Of a DNA stretch of 12,649 nucleotides, positions 5,735 to 12,649 are shown one piece after another (within the stretch, counting starts at the first letter, position 1; each line of letters opens with the position of its first letter). The stretch lies in NCBI GenBank assembly GCA_016839905.1, contig JAEOTJ010000048.1, forward strand, positions 1 through 12,649, in the 5' to 3' direction. Source of the DNA: Promethearchaeota archaeon. Lineage in GTDB: Archaea > Asgardarchaeota > Lokiarchaeia > Sigynarchaeales > SOKP01. A program made the position numbers and the translations under genes. The notes under the pieces were generated by a model. That model was given only the letters and a program-made list of their open reading frames with translations. It searched no databases and was not told the origin of the DNA.

Positions 5735-6620
5735 CCATATCAATAACGATAGTATGCTCTTGCTGAGCTACAGGCTCCCCTGTTCTTTCAATTAAAATTC
5801 TATATTGATCAAGGATTTTTTTTCTCAAAAAAGTATCAATAATCCTCTTAATCTTATCCTTAGGTAGCACATTTTTATTTTCTAATAAACGTGGTGAAAA
5901 TGGAAGGTTTAATGTTGCTTTTTCAATCTTGTTCATGTATCCCATTTCATCATAAGGCATATTTTTCTTAACACGCTTTAGAAATCGAAAAATATATGAT
6001 TGTTTTCCATTTACAACCTTTCCTATGCCTGAAGTAGTAAATGGTTCACAAGCATATGCATCTCCCGGTGCTAAGACAGTATCGTGAGCACGTTCCCTAT
6101 AATTAGGGATAAATGGTCCAGCATGTAGATTAAATTGTTTTAATTCATGCCCCCCTAGGTTTGTTACTGGCCTTAATCCACGAGCAAGGATTTTATCCGC
6201 AATAGCTTCGCCGAGCTCATAAAGTTTAACTCCAGGTTTAAAATTCTCGATTGCGGCTTCAAGTCCCTCTTCAGCAGCATCAATATAATTTTGAAGTTTA
6301 GGATCTTCATCAAGATTAATTGTAATAGCAGAATCCGCAATAAATCCATTACAATGAGAGCCTAAATCTATTTTTAATAAACCTTTTTCAGGAACAACGG
6401 TTGTATCATCAATTGGAGGGCTATAATGGGCAGCTATTTCATTTAATGACATGTTAATAGGAAAAGCTAATTCACAACCATTATTATAAATCTCGTTCTC
6501 ACATTTATTTGCGATTTCTAAAAAAGAAACTCCTGGTTTTATTATCCTACTGGCCAGTTTTTTAGCAGCTATAACAGCTTTGCCAGCTTTAATATATTCT
6601 TGTATGTAATCTACGCTCAT
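5703..6620 (-). CDS. map: Methionine aminopeptidase, type II
   Basis: This 305-residue protein is a full-length archaeal type II MetAP, which removes the initiator Met from nascent proteins in the cytoplasm. All five dinuclear metal ligands are readable: Asp85 (LLKIDLG), Asp96 (FIADSA), His158 (LGGHEL), Glu192 (CEPFTT) and Glu288 (QQEHT). The substrate-pocket histidines His65 (AAHYSPP) and His166 (NLHAGP) are also there. The type II insertion, the winged-helix-like subdomain between about 205 and 275, is present and there is no N-terminal zinc-finger extension, as in other archaea. The final residues overlap the nucleotidyltransferase start, so both probably sit on one transcript. The ATG start is supported by a TATA box 27-36 nt upstream. 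High confidence. Confidence 0.97.
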   Translation of the reverse strand: MSVDYIQEYIKAGKAVIAAKKLASRIIKPGVSFLEIANKCENEIYNNGCELAFPINMSLNEIAAHYSPPIDDTTVVPEKGLLKIDLGSHCNGFIADSAITINLDEDPKLQNYIDAAEEGLEAAIENFKPGVKLYELGEAIADKILARGLRPVTNLGGHELKQFNLHAGPFIPNYRERAHDTVLAPGDAYACEPFTTSGIGKVVNGKQSYIFRFLKRVKKNMPYDEMGYMNKIEKATLNLPFSPRLLENKNVLPKDKIKRIIDTFLRKKILDQYRILIERTGEPVAQQEHTIVIDMDGNTIVTTKE

Positions 6621-6646
6621 AATTAATATATTTTATAAAATAGTTT

Positions 6647-6656
6647 ATTTATATAA
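6647..6656 (-). promoter_or_regulatory. Candidate TATA box for map
   Basis: On the minus strand TTATATAAAT lies 27-36 nt upstream of the map ATG at 6620, the spacing expected for a leaderless mRNA. Confidence 0.5.
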
Positions 6657-6794
6657 TCCATAAACCCTAAAATCAATATTTTTTTTTTATTCTGCATAAA
6701 ATATATTATACATAATTTTTATCATTTGTTTATGATATAATGTTCTAATTTATTGATTAAAAATTATATGGTTTTATTGTTTAAAATCTTTTAA

Positions 6795-6837
6795 AATTCA
6801 TTAAAAATCCTCTAATTCATTAAAAGGAATTTTTAAT
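6795..6837. repeat. Direct repeat and imperfect hairpin upstream of tbp
   Basis: AATTCATTAAAA occurs at 6795-6806 and again at 6814-6825, so the copies start 19 bp apart (about two helical turns). Overlapping them, ATTAAAAATCC (6800-6810) pairs with GGAATTTTTAAT (6826-6837) with one bulged A. The position, about 100 bp before the tbp TATA box, suggests a possible regulator site. The low sequence complexity makes chance a real alternative. Confidence 0.4.
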
Positions 6838-6933
6838 TTCTAAAATCATCCAGAACAGTTAGAGATTGAGGCTCATTAATTTTTCAATAATATAAAACTT
6901 TTTAAAATACTATAAATATAAATAAGTGGTTAG

Positions 6934-6947
6934 AAATATATATTTAA
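6934..6947 (+). promoter_or_regulatory. Candidate TATA box for tbp
   Basis: AAATATATATTTAA lies 24-37 nt upstream of the tbp ATG at 6971, again consistent with a leaderless start. A second TATA-like stretch (CTATAAATATAAATA, about 6910-6924) lies further upstream and would give a leader of about 25-30 nt. An archaeal TBP acting on its own promoter would allow autoregulation, which is inference. Confidence 0.45.
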
Positions 6948-6970
6948 CAATTATTTCTTAAAGATGATAT

Positions 6971-7603
6971 ATGTCAAGAGAAGAAAAGAAAATTAATGAA
7001 TCTGATTATGAACTAAAACTAGATTATAAAATCGAAAATGTAGTTGCCACAGTTATTATGGAAATTACCGAAAGGATAGATCTTATCAAAATCGCCGGCA
7101 AATATAAGGAGGTAGAGTATAATCCTGAAAGATTTCCTGGTCTCATTATGAGAATTAATGACCCCAAAGCAACATTTCTTATCTTTTCAACGGGAAAAAT
7201 GGTTATCACAGGACTTAGAAGAGCTGATGAGGCTAGTCCAGGAGTAATAAAAGTTGTTAAATATCTTAAAAAAGCAGGAATTAATATATCTAACCAAGAA
7301 ATCACAATTCAGAATATTGTCGCAAGTGGAGATTTACACACATTTATTGATTTGAATATGGCTGCGATTATAATGGAAAACGCCATGTATGAACCGGAAG
7401 TTTTTCCAGGTTTAATTTACCGCATGCAAGATCCGAAAACTGTATTCTTGATCTTTTCAACTGGAAAAGTTGTCTGTACAGGAGCAAAAAACAGGAAAAT
7501 CGTAAAAGAAGCCTTTTTAAAATTAAATCGTCAAGTAAGAGAACTGGGCATTGTTAAAAAAAATGAAGACGAATTAGAATATCAAGATGTGACATTTATT
7601 TAG
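6971..7603 (+). CDS. tbp: TATA-binding protein (TBP), archaeal
   Basis: This 210-residue protein has the two tandem TBP repeats. Each carries the DNA-bending signature: FPGLIMR with TFLIFSTGK (55-61, 68-76) in repeat 1 and FPGLIYR with VFLIFSTGK (145-151, 158-166) in repeat 2. The phenylalanines that intercalate at the ends of the TATA box are present in each half (Phe55/Phe69/Phe72 and Phe145/Phe159/Phe162). NIVASGDL between the repeats and GAK/GLRR turns are also typical. TBP recruits TFB and RNA polymerase to promoters. The protein has a charged 20-residue N-terminal extension and an acidic C-terminal tail (KKNEDELEYQD), as in many archaeal TBPs. It is the only gene on its transcript, facing map divergently and aspS convergently. 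An ATG at 6964 is out of frame, so 6971 is the start. High confidence. Confidence 0.98.
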   Translation: MSREEKKINESDYELKLDYKIENVVATVIMEITERIDLIKIAGKYKEVEYNPERFPGLIMRINDPKATFLIFSTGKMVITGLRRADEASPGVIKVVKYLKKAGINISNQEITIQNIVASGDLHTFIDLNMAAIIMENAMYEPEVFPGLIYRMQDPKTVFLIFSTGKVVCTGAKNRKIVKEAFLKLNRQVRELGIVKKNEDELEYQDVTFI

Positions 7604-7604
7604 A

Positions 7605-7637
7605 TTTTATTAATCCGCTTATTAAAATAATTTTTTC
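7605..7637 (+). terminator. Terminator candidate after tbp
   Basis: TTTTATTAA (7605-7613) pairs with TTATTAAAA (7619-7627) with one mismatch around the loop TCCGC, and is followed by AATAATTTTTTC. It begins two bases after the tbp stop codon. A second weak hairpin (AATACTT 7672-7678 with AAGTATT 7689-7695, then ATTTTTAA) lies before the convergent aspS gene. Confidence 0.45.
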
Positions 7638-7708
7638 ATTATTTAATTCACATAACTAAATCAAGATGTCAAATACTTGAGATTATTAAAGTATTATTTT
7701 TAATTAAT

Positions 7709-9028
7709 CTATGGTGTAAGGCGGTCAGGAGTGCGCGGATACATGACAGATTCTCTAATATCTTCTAAACCACATAAGAAAGTGACCCATCTTGCAATAC
7801 CTAAGCCGACACCAGCATGAGGCGGCATTCCAAAATTAAAAGTCTGTAAATGAGATTCAAACGCTTTTGAATTTAAATCTTTTGCCTCAAGAGCCGCAGT
7901 CAATTGCGCTTTATCATGTACTCGCGTCCCTCCAGAAGTTAATTCTAGCCATCCCATTTGTAAGTCAAAAGATTCACTATATTTTGGATCTTTTGAAGGC
8001 ATTATGTAAAATGGTTTTATTGCCATTGGCCAGTGTGTTATGTAATAATACCCTGTTAGCTCTTCACCTAACGCACGATATGCTTCCGTGGAGATATCTT
8101 CACCCCATTCTATACTAATTCCATATTTACTTTGAATAATATCAATAATCTCATCATATGTATATCGAGGGAATGGAATTTCAGGAATAACTGTTTTTTG
8201 ATCCATTTTCAGAAATTTTAACGCATCCATATGGTTTTCTCGAATGTCTTCAATAACATCATAGATTAATTCTTCTAAAATTTGAAGTACATCATTCATA
8301 TCTGCAAATGCCATTTCAATATCCAAGACAAATATTTCGCATAAATGCCTTTTTGTATGACTTTTTTCAGCCCTGAAACAATGACTAATTTCAAAAACTC
8401 TCTCATATACCCCACTAAGTTGCTCTTTATATAATTGAGCGGATTGTGTTAAGAATGCTTCTCTATCAAAATACATTATCGGAAACAGTTCCGTACCTCC
8501 TTCTGTTGCAGAACCTATGATTTTTGGAGTTGTCATTTCAGTAAAATCCTTAGAAAATAAGTATTTTCTAATAGACTTTAAGACTTGTCCCCTAATCTTA
8601 AATATTGCTTGATTTCTCAGTGATCTTAAATCTAATGCGCGATTATTCAATCTCAGGTCTAATTCAGAAATTGTTTCTCCCGTCATATCAACAGGTAATT
8701 TTTCAGGAGTTTTATTTAATATTTTAATTTCTGAAGGAATTATTTCTACACCTCCAGGGGCTTTCTTAAAAGTTTTAACTTTACCTTTAACCATTATACA
8801 ATATTGATAACCTACTTTAGCTTTTTCAAAAATATCATCAGAGACAATCCCTTTTTTCATTGTAATTTGCCTCTCCCCATACTTATCTTGAAGATTTATA
8901 AATTTTAATCCACCCAAATCTCTATAGTTCCTTACCCATCCACCAAGAATTACTTCTTGATCAGCAATATCGGGAGAAACATCTTTAGTATAATGAGTTT
9001 TTCTCCATTCTCCTAATTCATCCAGCAT
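7709..9028 (-). CDS. aspS: Aspartyl-tRNA synthetase, archaeal/eukaryotic type
   Basis: This 439-residue class IIb synthetase charges tRNA with aspartate. The N-terminal OB-fold anticodon domain (about 10-105) has GGWVRNYRDLGGLKF. The catalytic domain has motif 1 around FTEMTTPKIIG (162-172), TEGGTELF and QSAQLYKEQL (195-204), motif 2 FEISHCFRAEKSHTKRHLCE (212-231), and motif 3 GVGLGIARWVTFLCG with the end RTPDRLTP. The length and lack of the bacterial GAD insertion mark it as archaeal type. From memory of archaeal AspRS work, a Trp/Lys pair marks enzymes restricted to tRNA-Asp and a His/Pro pair marks non-discriminating ones. Here the first position is Arg33 (GWVR) and the second appears to be Pro91 (KAPGG), so the specificity is unclear. 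If it is non-discriminating, the cell should have GatCAB and lack AsnRS. Monocistronic, convergent with tbp. High confidence in the enzyme. Confidence 0.96.
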   Translation of the reverse strand: MLDELGEWRKTHYTKDVSPDIADQEVILGGWVRNYRDLGGLKFINLQDKYGERQITMKKGIVSDDIFEKAKVGYQYCIMVKGKVKTFKKAPGGVEIIPSEIKILNKTPEKLPVDMTGETISELDLRLNNRALDLRSLRNQAIFKIRGQVLKSIRKYLFSKDFTEMTTPKIIGSATEGGTELFPIMYFDREAFLTQSAQLYKEQLSGVYERVFEISHCFRAEKSHTKRHLCEIFVLDIEMAFADMNDVLQILEELIYDVIEDIRENHMDALKFLKMDQKTVIPEIPFPRYTYDEIIDIIQSKYGISIEWGEDISTEAYRALGEELTGYYYITHWPMAIKPFYIMPSKDPKYSESFDLQMGWLELTSGGTRVHDKAQLTAALEAKDLNSKAFESHLQTFNFGMPPHAGVGLGIARWVTFLCGLEDIRESVMYPRTPDRLTP

Positions 9029-9116
9029 TTTATCGAAACATCTTAAAATATTTTACTTGAATTATATCTGAAAAAGAACAGTAAAATAAAATTTTTTGCC
9101 TTCTTATAAAATAATA

Positions 9117-10683
9117 ATGGTCAATTTAAATTGGAAAGGAAAAAAAAAAAAAAATAGATATCAAGGATTTAGAACATCAAAATTACAATACATTCCAAGT
9201 TAAAGAATCTCTTTTTTCCCCAATAAATAGCAAAATTGACAATGTTTCTGAGATAAATCATAAAAGTGTTAAGAAAACATTTGAGAAAATTAAATCAAAT
9301 AATAATAATAAAAATATCTTGTATTGGGGAGATAATGAATCTGTAATGGTTTCATTATTAAAAGATTTTAGTAATAAAATAAATTTAATATACTTTGATC
9401 CTCCTTTTGCAACTGGCGGTACTTTTAATTTTAAAATATATATTGGAGGGCAAGATAATTCTAATAAGCCAAAAAGATGGATAAATAAAAAAGCTTATAG
9501 TGATGCTTGGAAAGGAGGTATTATAGATTATCTCAATTTTATGCATGAACGATTATTTATTATGAGAGAACTCCTTTCAGAAGAGGGAAGCATATACGTA
9601 CATTTGGATTGGCATATTGGACATTATGTTAAAATATTAATGGATGAGATATTTGGAGTCGAAAATTTTAGAAATGAAATCATATGGGCATATCCCGCAG
9701 CTTCTGTTCAAACCAGGAGATTTTTCATGCGTTCTTTTGATGTAATACTTTTTTATACAAAATCGGATAAATACGTTTTTAATGATAATCCAAACATATA
9801 CATGGAATATTCTGATAGAGTCAAGAAAGCCCTAAAAAAAGACGAGAAAGGGACTTATTATCATAGAGGTGGAAGTCATGATGGTAAAAAACTTTCTCAA
9901 AAAGTATATATTAAGAATGAGGGAACATTTCCCAGGGATGTTTGGAATGATATTCCTTATGTGAGGGCAAACACGATAGAATATCAAGGATTTTCGACCC
10001 AAAAACCAGAACGTTTATTGAAACGAATCATTTTAGCATCTACTAATGAAAATGATATTGTAGTTGATTTTTTTTGTGGTTCAGGCACGACACTTGCCGT
10101 CGCCGAAAAGCTTAATCGTCGTTGGATTGGTTGCGATTTAACCAGGCATGCCATTCATATAACAAGAAAAAGACTGTTAGATATCAAAAATGGTAATGAC
10201 ATCTTAAAATGGAAGAAAATATATGATAAAAATATCCGCCCATTTAAAATAATGAGCGTCAAGGAGGACATTGAGGAGGATTTTATATCCATAGAATTTT
10301 TATTAGAGGAACATGGAAATTACCAAGAATTAAAGAAATTAGGAAAACCCAGCTTTCAATTAAACATTCGGAAGGAAAAGAAAAAAGTATTTATCGAATT
10401 AACTAATTACGAGATTCCATATCTTGATTCCATATCTAAGGAAGTCGTTGAAAAAATTAATACTTGGTCAGATTGGATTGACTATTTCTCAGTTGATTTT
10501 AATAAGAAAAGCACGATTTTTAATACTCAATGGGTTTCCTATAGGACTCCAAAAAATAGAAACATCGATCTTTCTGCAGGTCCATATTTATACGAAGAAG
10601 CAGGAACGTATAATATTGCTGTCAAAGTTGTTAATATATTAGGAACTGAAAGTGTCCAAGTTAATGAAATTAATATTGAATAA
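9117..10683 (+). CDS. Beta-class adenine/cytosine DNA methyltransferase, frameshifted at an A15 run
   Basis: The protein is an N6_N4-type DNA methyltransferase (PF01555): motif IV DPPF comes before the AdoMet-binding DFFCGSGTT, with HLDWHIGHYVK between and TQKPERLLKRII before motif I, the order of type III Mod-like enzymes. The C-terminal 130 residues carry WIDYFSVDF, WVSYRTPKNR and a beta-rich YEEAGTYNIAVKVVN tail. From 9130 to 9319 the main frame is open and plainly coding but has no ATG, GTG or TTG. The ATG at 9117, in another frame, gives MVNLNWKGKKKK, like the LxWKGK start I recall in relatives. Removing one A from the run at 9140-9154 joins the two into 521 residues (DPPF 94-97, FCGSG 319-323). 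Alternatives are a TTG start at 9319 or internal ATG, which would lose a conserved-looking N-terminus. No restriction subunit is nearby, so it is an orphan. The substrate base and target are unknown. Confidence 0.88.
9140..9154 (+). other. A15 homopolymer at the methyltransferase frameshift
   Basis: Fifteen consecutive A residues separate the ATG frame (9117-9203, closing at TAA 9201-9203) from the main coding frame. Loss of one A, or gain of two, restores one reading frame. It is either an assembly or sequencing indel, a phase-variable switch, or a site of polymerase slippage. Confidence 0.75.
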
Positions 10684-10689
10684 AAGTCA

Positions 10690-10696
10690 TTTTTTT
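10690..10696 (+). terminator. T7 tract after the methyltransferase gene
   Basis: A run of seven T residues starts 6 nt after the stop codon (10681-10683) and is followed by AATTAA. This is a plausible archaeal oligo-T terminator for the plus-strand gene. Confidence 0.4.
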
Positions 10697-10793
10697 AATT
10701 AACAATCCATTTTCGTCAATCTACTAAACGTTGATAGACTATTTACTCCATTTAAAACAATGATTTCGTCTAATTAGTTAAATAAATCCATCA

Positions 10794-10811
10794 GGAATCC
10801 ATAAGGACTCC
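10794..10811. terminator. Hairpin between convergent genes
   Basis: GGAATCC (10794-10800) pairs with GGACTCC (10805-10811) with one A-C mismatch on the plus strand (a G-T wobble on the minus strand) around the loop ATAA. It lies between the convergent methyltransferase and acyl-CoA synthetase genes, 30 bp past the stop of the latter. It may serve as a terminator or RNA 3'-end structure, though no long T tract follows directly. Confidence 0.35.
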
Positions 10812-10840
10812 GAATGAATTTTTAAAATGGTTGTAAAATT

Positions 10841-12364
10841 TCAAGATTTATTGTATTTTGGTGATACATTTGAAGACCGAATACCAAGATATTTAGAATA
10901 TTCACATATTTTTGCTAGACAATTAATGGGCATATCCCATAGTTTAAAGACAATACCTCCCAATTTCCTTATTTTTTGAGACCAAGAACTTATATAATTT
11001 TGTGGATTGATATATATAATGGGAACTCCATTCTCCTTAGAAGCTTTAACCCCTGGTTTAATCATAATCTTATGAAGAATATCCCTCGCTGCCAACATAT
11101 CTTTACGTGCTTCTACATAGGGCGAAATACTCTCTTCTTGCATGTATCTATTCACGAACTCTAAGAAACCAATTGCTCCATAAATGACGATCACATCTAC
11201 CTCACCAGATATCATCAACATTTTAGGAATATCTACATAAAAATTATAAATATTGGTATCAAATGTCATATCAATCGGATTGTTGACGCTTCCAGTAGGA
11301 GCAACCTTATTTCTTAATTTTTCCTTTAGTTCTTTTGAAAACTCTGGTACGATTAATCCTTGATTTTCAGCGTTTTTTGCGATCATGGCTCCAGGTCCAC
11401 CTGAATTCGTGATTATTCCTATCCGATTTCCTTTAGGATAATTCCCTTTTAATCTCTGAAGCATTGAAATTATGTTTAAAAATTCATTAATATATATTGT
11501 TTGTATGATTCCTGTTTCTCTTGACACGGCATCAAATATCCTGGTATTTCCTGATAATGATCCTGTATGGCTTTTTATTGCTCTATTTGATGCTGTACTA
11601 CCTCCCGCATAAATTGCGACAATTGGTTTTTTAGGAGTGATCTTCTTTGCTAATTCAATGAACTCCTTACCTCGTTTTATCTCTTCAATATATAATCCAA
11701 TAATTTCTGTTTCCTCATCATCTTTAAAATATTCCAAGAAGTCCACAATATCAATATTTGCCTCGTTTCCTATTGAAATGCTTTTACCGAGTTTTAAATC
11801 TATATAATCCGGATCTAAGAAAATATGACTTGTCATCGTACCACTTTGCGAGGCTATTGAAAATTTACCCCTTTCTTTTTGCTTTTTAAATAGCATCATG
11901 TTATAAACCTCGCCATTCTCATTTTCTGGATAACACCAGGCATTATAGAATCCAAAACAATTTGGACCTATAAACCTGATTCCATATTTATTTGCAATCT
12001 CCGTGATTTCCTCAGTTAGATTATTTGCCTGGGCTCCAATCGCTTCTCTAAAACCTCCAGAGATCAGAACTATTCTTTTAACTCCTTTTTCCCCGCATTC
12101 CTTGAAAACTTGAGGAACAATATGAGAGGGTAATACAATAATAACAAGATCAGGAATTTCTGGAACTTCTGCAATGGTTTTATATGCCCTATGCCCCAAA
12201 ACAAGATCTAACTTCAAATGGATAGGATATATCTCTCCTTTAAATCCCGAACAAATGATATTTATCAACTGCATCGTTCCCATCGTGGTTCCATACGTAT
12301 TATTTGCCCCATATACGGCTATACTTTTAGGATTGAGAATTTCATGTAGAAAATGCTTGCTCAT
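10841..12364 (-). CDS. ADP-forming acyl-CoA synthetase, alpha-type subunit (CoA-binding and ligase domains)
   Basis: This 507-residue protein fits the alpha subunit of archaeal NDP-forming acetyl/acyl-CoA synthetase, which makes ATP from an acyl-CoA, ADP and phosphate. The N-terminal CoA-binding Rossmann domain has PKSIAVYGA (12-20) and a GGFREA loop, ending in GPNCFGFYN. The succinyl-CoA ligase-like domain has ASQSGTMTSH (171-180), SIGNEANID (197-205) and the phosphohistidine motif IKSHTGSLSG with His266. A second flavodoxin-like domain begins near GNRIGIITNSGGPG (312-325), with PIDMTFD later. There is no ATP-grasp domain, so a separate beta subunit is needed; none is in the window. The C-terminal 40 residues (SWSQKIRKLGG onward) extend past the usual core. 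It follows truD by 31 bp and has AAAGGT (12371-12376), a weak Shine-Dalgarno, 6 nt before its ATG, so co-transcription with truD is likely. Substrate acid unknown. Confidence 0.92.
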   Translation of the reverse strand: MSKHFLHEILNPKSIAVYGANNTYGTTMGTMQLINIICSGFKGEIYPIHLKLDLVLGHRAYKTIAEVPEIPDLVIIVLPSHIVPQVFKECGEKGVKRIVLISGGFREAIGAQANNLTEEITEIANKYGIRFIGPNCFGFYNAWCYPENENGEVYNMMLFKKQKERGKFSIASQSGTMTSHIFLDPDYIDLKLGKSISIGNEANIDIVDFLEYFKDDEETEIIGLYIEEIKRGKEFIELAKKITPKKPIVAIYAGGSTASNRAIKSHTGSLSGNTRIFDAVSRETGIIQTIYINEFLNIISMLQRLKGNYPKGNRIGIITNSGGPGAMIAKNAENQGLIVPEFSKELKEKLRNKVAPTGSVNNPIDMTFDTNIYNFYVDIPKMLMISGEVDVIVIYGAIGFLEFVNRYMQEESISPYVEARKDMLAARDILHKIMIKPGVKASKENGVPIIYINPQNYISSWSQKIRKLGGIVFKLWDMPINCLAKICEYSKYLGIRSSNVSPKYNKS

Positions 12365-12395
12365 AATAATACCTTTAACTTTATAATTATTATAT

Positions 12396-12649
12396 TCATT
12401 TTATCAACTCGCGTATCAAAGAAGTTGCATAAGAACCTCTTTGAAGAGAAAATTCAATTTTTAATTTCATTTTTCCTGAGAAAATATCATCCTCTTTGAG
12501 TTCAATAACCTTTAAACCTATAGGTTTTTCAAATAAAGACCTAATTGTTCCCTTATATTCTGATTCAAATAATATAATCCTTTTAAAAATTTCAGAATCA
12601 AAAGGTTCTTGTTTAATAATCTTTTCAAAAAAAGTTTTCATTAGAGGAA
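12396..12649 (-). CDS. truD: tRNA pseudouridine synthase TruD, C-terminal part (5' end off window)
   Basis: The frame stays open through the right edge; 83 codons are visible before the TGA at 12396-12398. The Met at 12641 is internal because in-frame codons (Pro, Leu) continue beyond it. The end, LKIEFSLQRGSYATSLIRELIK-like (positions around 12399-12464, with the invariant RGSYAT and REL), is the characteristic C-terminus of TruD, preceded by the family's IRSLFEKPIGLKV region (compare R.l...P.dl). TruD makes pseudouridine-13 in tRNA; its catalytic Asp and most of the fold lie outside the window. The acyl-CoA synthetase gene follows 31 bp downstream on the same strand. Confidence is high for the family despite the short fragment. 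Confidence 0.85.
   Translation of the reverse strand, partial: PLMKTFFEKIIKQEPFDSEIFKRIILFESEYKGTIRSLFEKPIGLKVIELKEDDIFSGKMKLKIEFSLQRGSYATSLIRELIK

Larger units (their letters stand above)
6621..6970. other. 350-bp divergent promoter region between map and tbp
   Basis: There is no gene in this AT-rich stretch. It contains TATA-like boxes for map (minus) and tbp (plus), and between them a 12-bp direct repeat and an imperfect hairpin at 6795-6837. The remainder shows homopolymer A/T runs and nothing else recognisable. Confidence 0.6.

Noticed and set aside
7024..7305. Open frame antisense to tbp
   Set aside because: It mirrors the conserved first TBP repeat on the other strand and has no features of its own.
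7867..8118. Plus-strand open frame inside aspS
   Set aside because: It is antisense to motif-bearing AspRS sequence; a shadow frame.
9301..9311. AAT trinucleotide run as a microsatellite
   Set aside because: Four AAT units encode Asn inside the coding frame of the methyltransferase linker (SNNNN); too short to call a repeat.
10424..10642. Second plus-strand frame inside the methyltransferase C-terminus
   Set aside because: It overlaps a frame with recognisable family motifs and shows no protein-like pattern.
10976..11164. Plus-strand open frame inside the acyl-CoA synthetase gene
   Set aside because: Antisense shadow of a conserved domain; the same applies to 12174-12386.
1..12649. CRISPR array, tRNA or rRNA gene
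   Set aside because: No regularly spaced repeats with unique spacers, no cloverleaf with GTTC-type T-loop, and no rRNA-like stretch were seen in the intergenic DNA.

Overview
The window comes from an AT-rich archaeon. It encodes a TATA-binding protein, Alba chromatin protein, type II (archaeal/eukaryotic) methionine aminopeptidase, archaeal-type aspartyl-tRNA synthetase, archaeal-type ADP-forming acyl-CoA synthetase subunit and TruD. Several genes start on an ATG about 25-35 nt after a TATA-like box with no Shine-Dalgarno, which fits leaderless archaeal transcription. A JAMM metalloprotease whose active-site segment closely resembles eukaryotic Rpn11, plus a VTT-type membrane protein, make an Asgard (Loki-like) archaeon the best guess. 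That lineage call is inference; no rRNA or other decisive marker is present.

Layout. 1-964 (minus): 321 residues of a TnpB-type nuclease of an IS200/IS605/IS1341-like element, running off the left edge and visibly richer in G+C than everything else. 965-1235: its upstream flank, holding a possible gene remnant (to 1090) and a hairpin. 1236-4098 (plus): a long JAMM protease, Alba, a 55-residue zinc-ribbon protein missed by length cut-offs (3036-3203), and a VTT-like membrane protein. 4100-4480 (minus): a TM1367-like cyclophilin-fold protein, tail to tail with the VTT gene. 4871-6620 (minus): methionine aminopeptidase followed by an overlapping sugar-phosphate-type nucleotidyltransferase, probably one operon. 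6621-6970: divergent promoter region with repeats. 6971-7603 (plus): TBP. 7709-9028 (minus): AspRS. 9117-10683 (plus): a beta-class DNA methyltransferase whose first 67 or so codons are separated from the start codon by a one-base shift in a run of 15 A. 10841-12364 (minus): ADP-forming acyl-CoA synthetase alpha-type subunit. 12396-12649 (minus): C-terminus of TruD, cut by the right edge.

Most of the genes are housekeeping: transcription (TBP), chromatin (Alba), tRNA charging and modification (AspRS, TruD), N-terminal Met removal (MetAP) and energy metabolism (acyl-CoA synthetase). The accessory or less ordinary parts are the TnpB element, the JAMM protein with large extensions of its own, and the orphan methyltransferase. 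No CRISPR array, tRNA or rRNA was seen.

The most useful points to check are: the A15 frameshift in the methyltransferase; the absent canonical RuvC-II glutamate in TnpB; the extended Rpn11-like JAMM protein; and the perfect 12-bp-arm palindrome with a competing hairpin just upstream of the Alba promoter.
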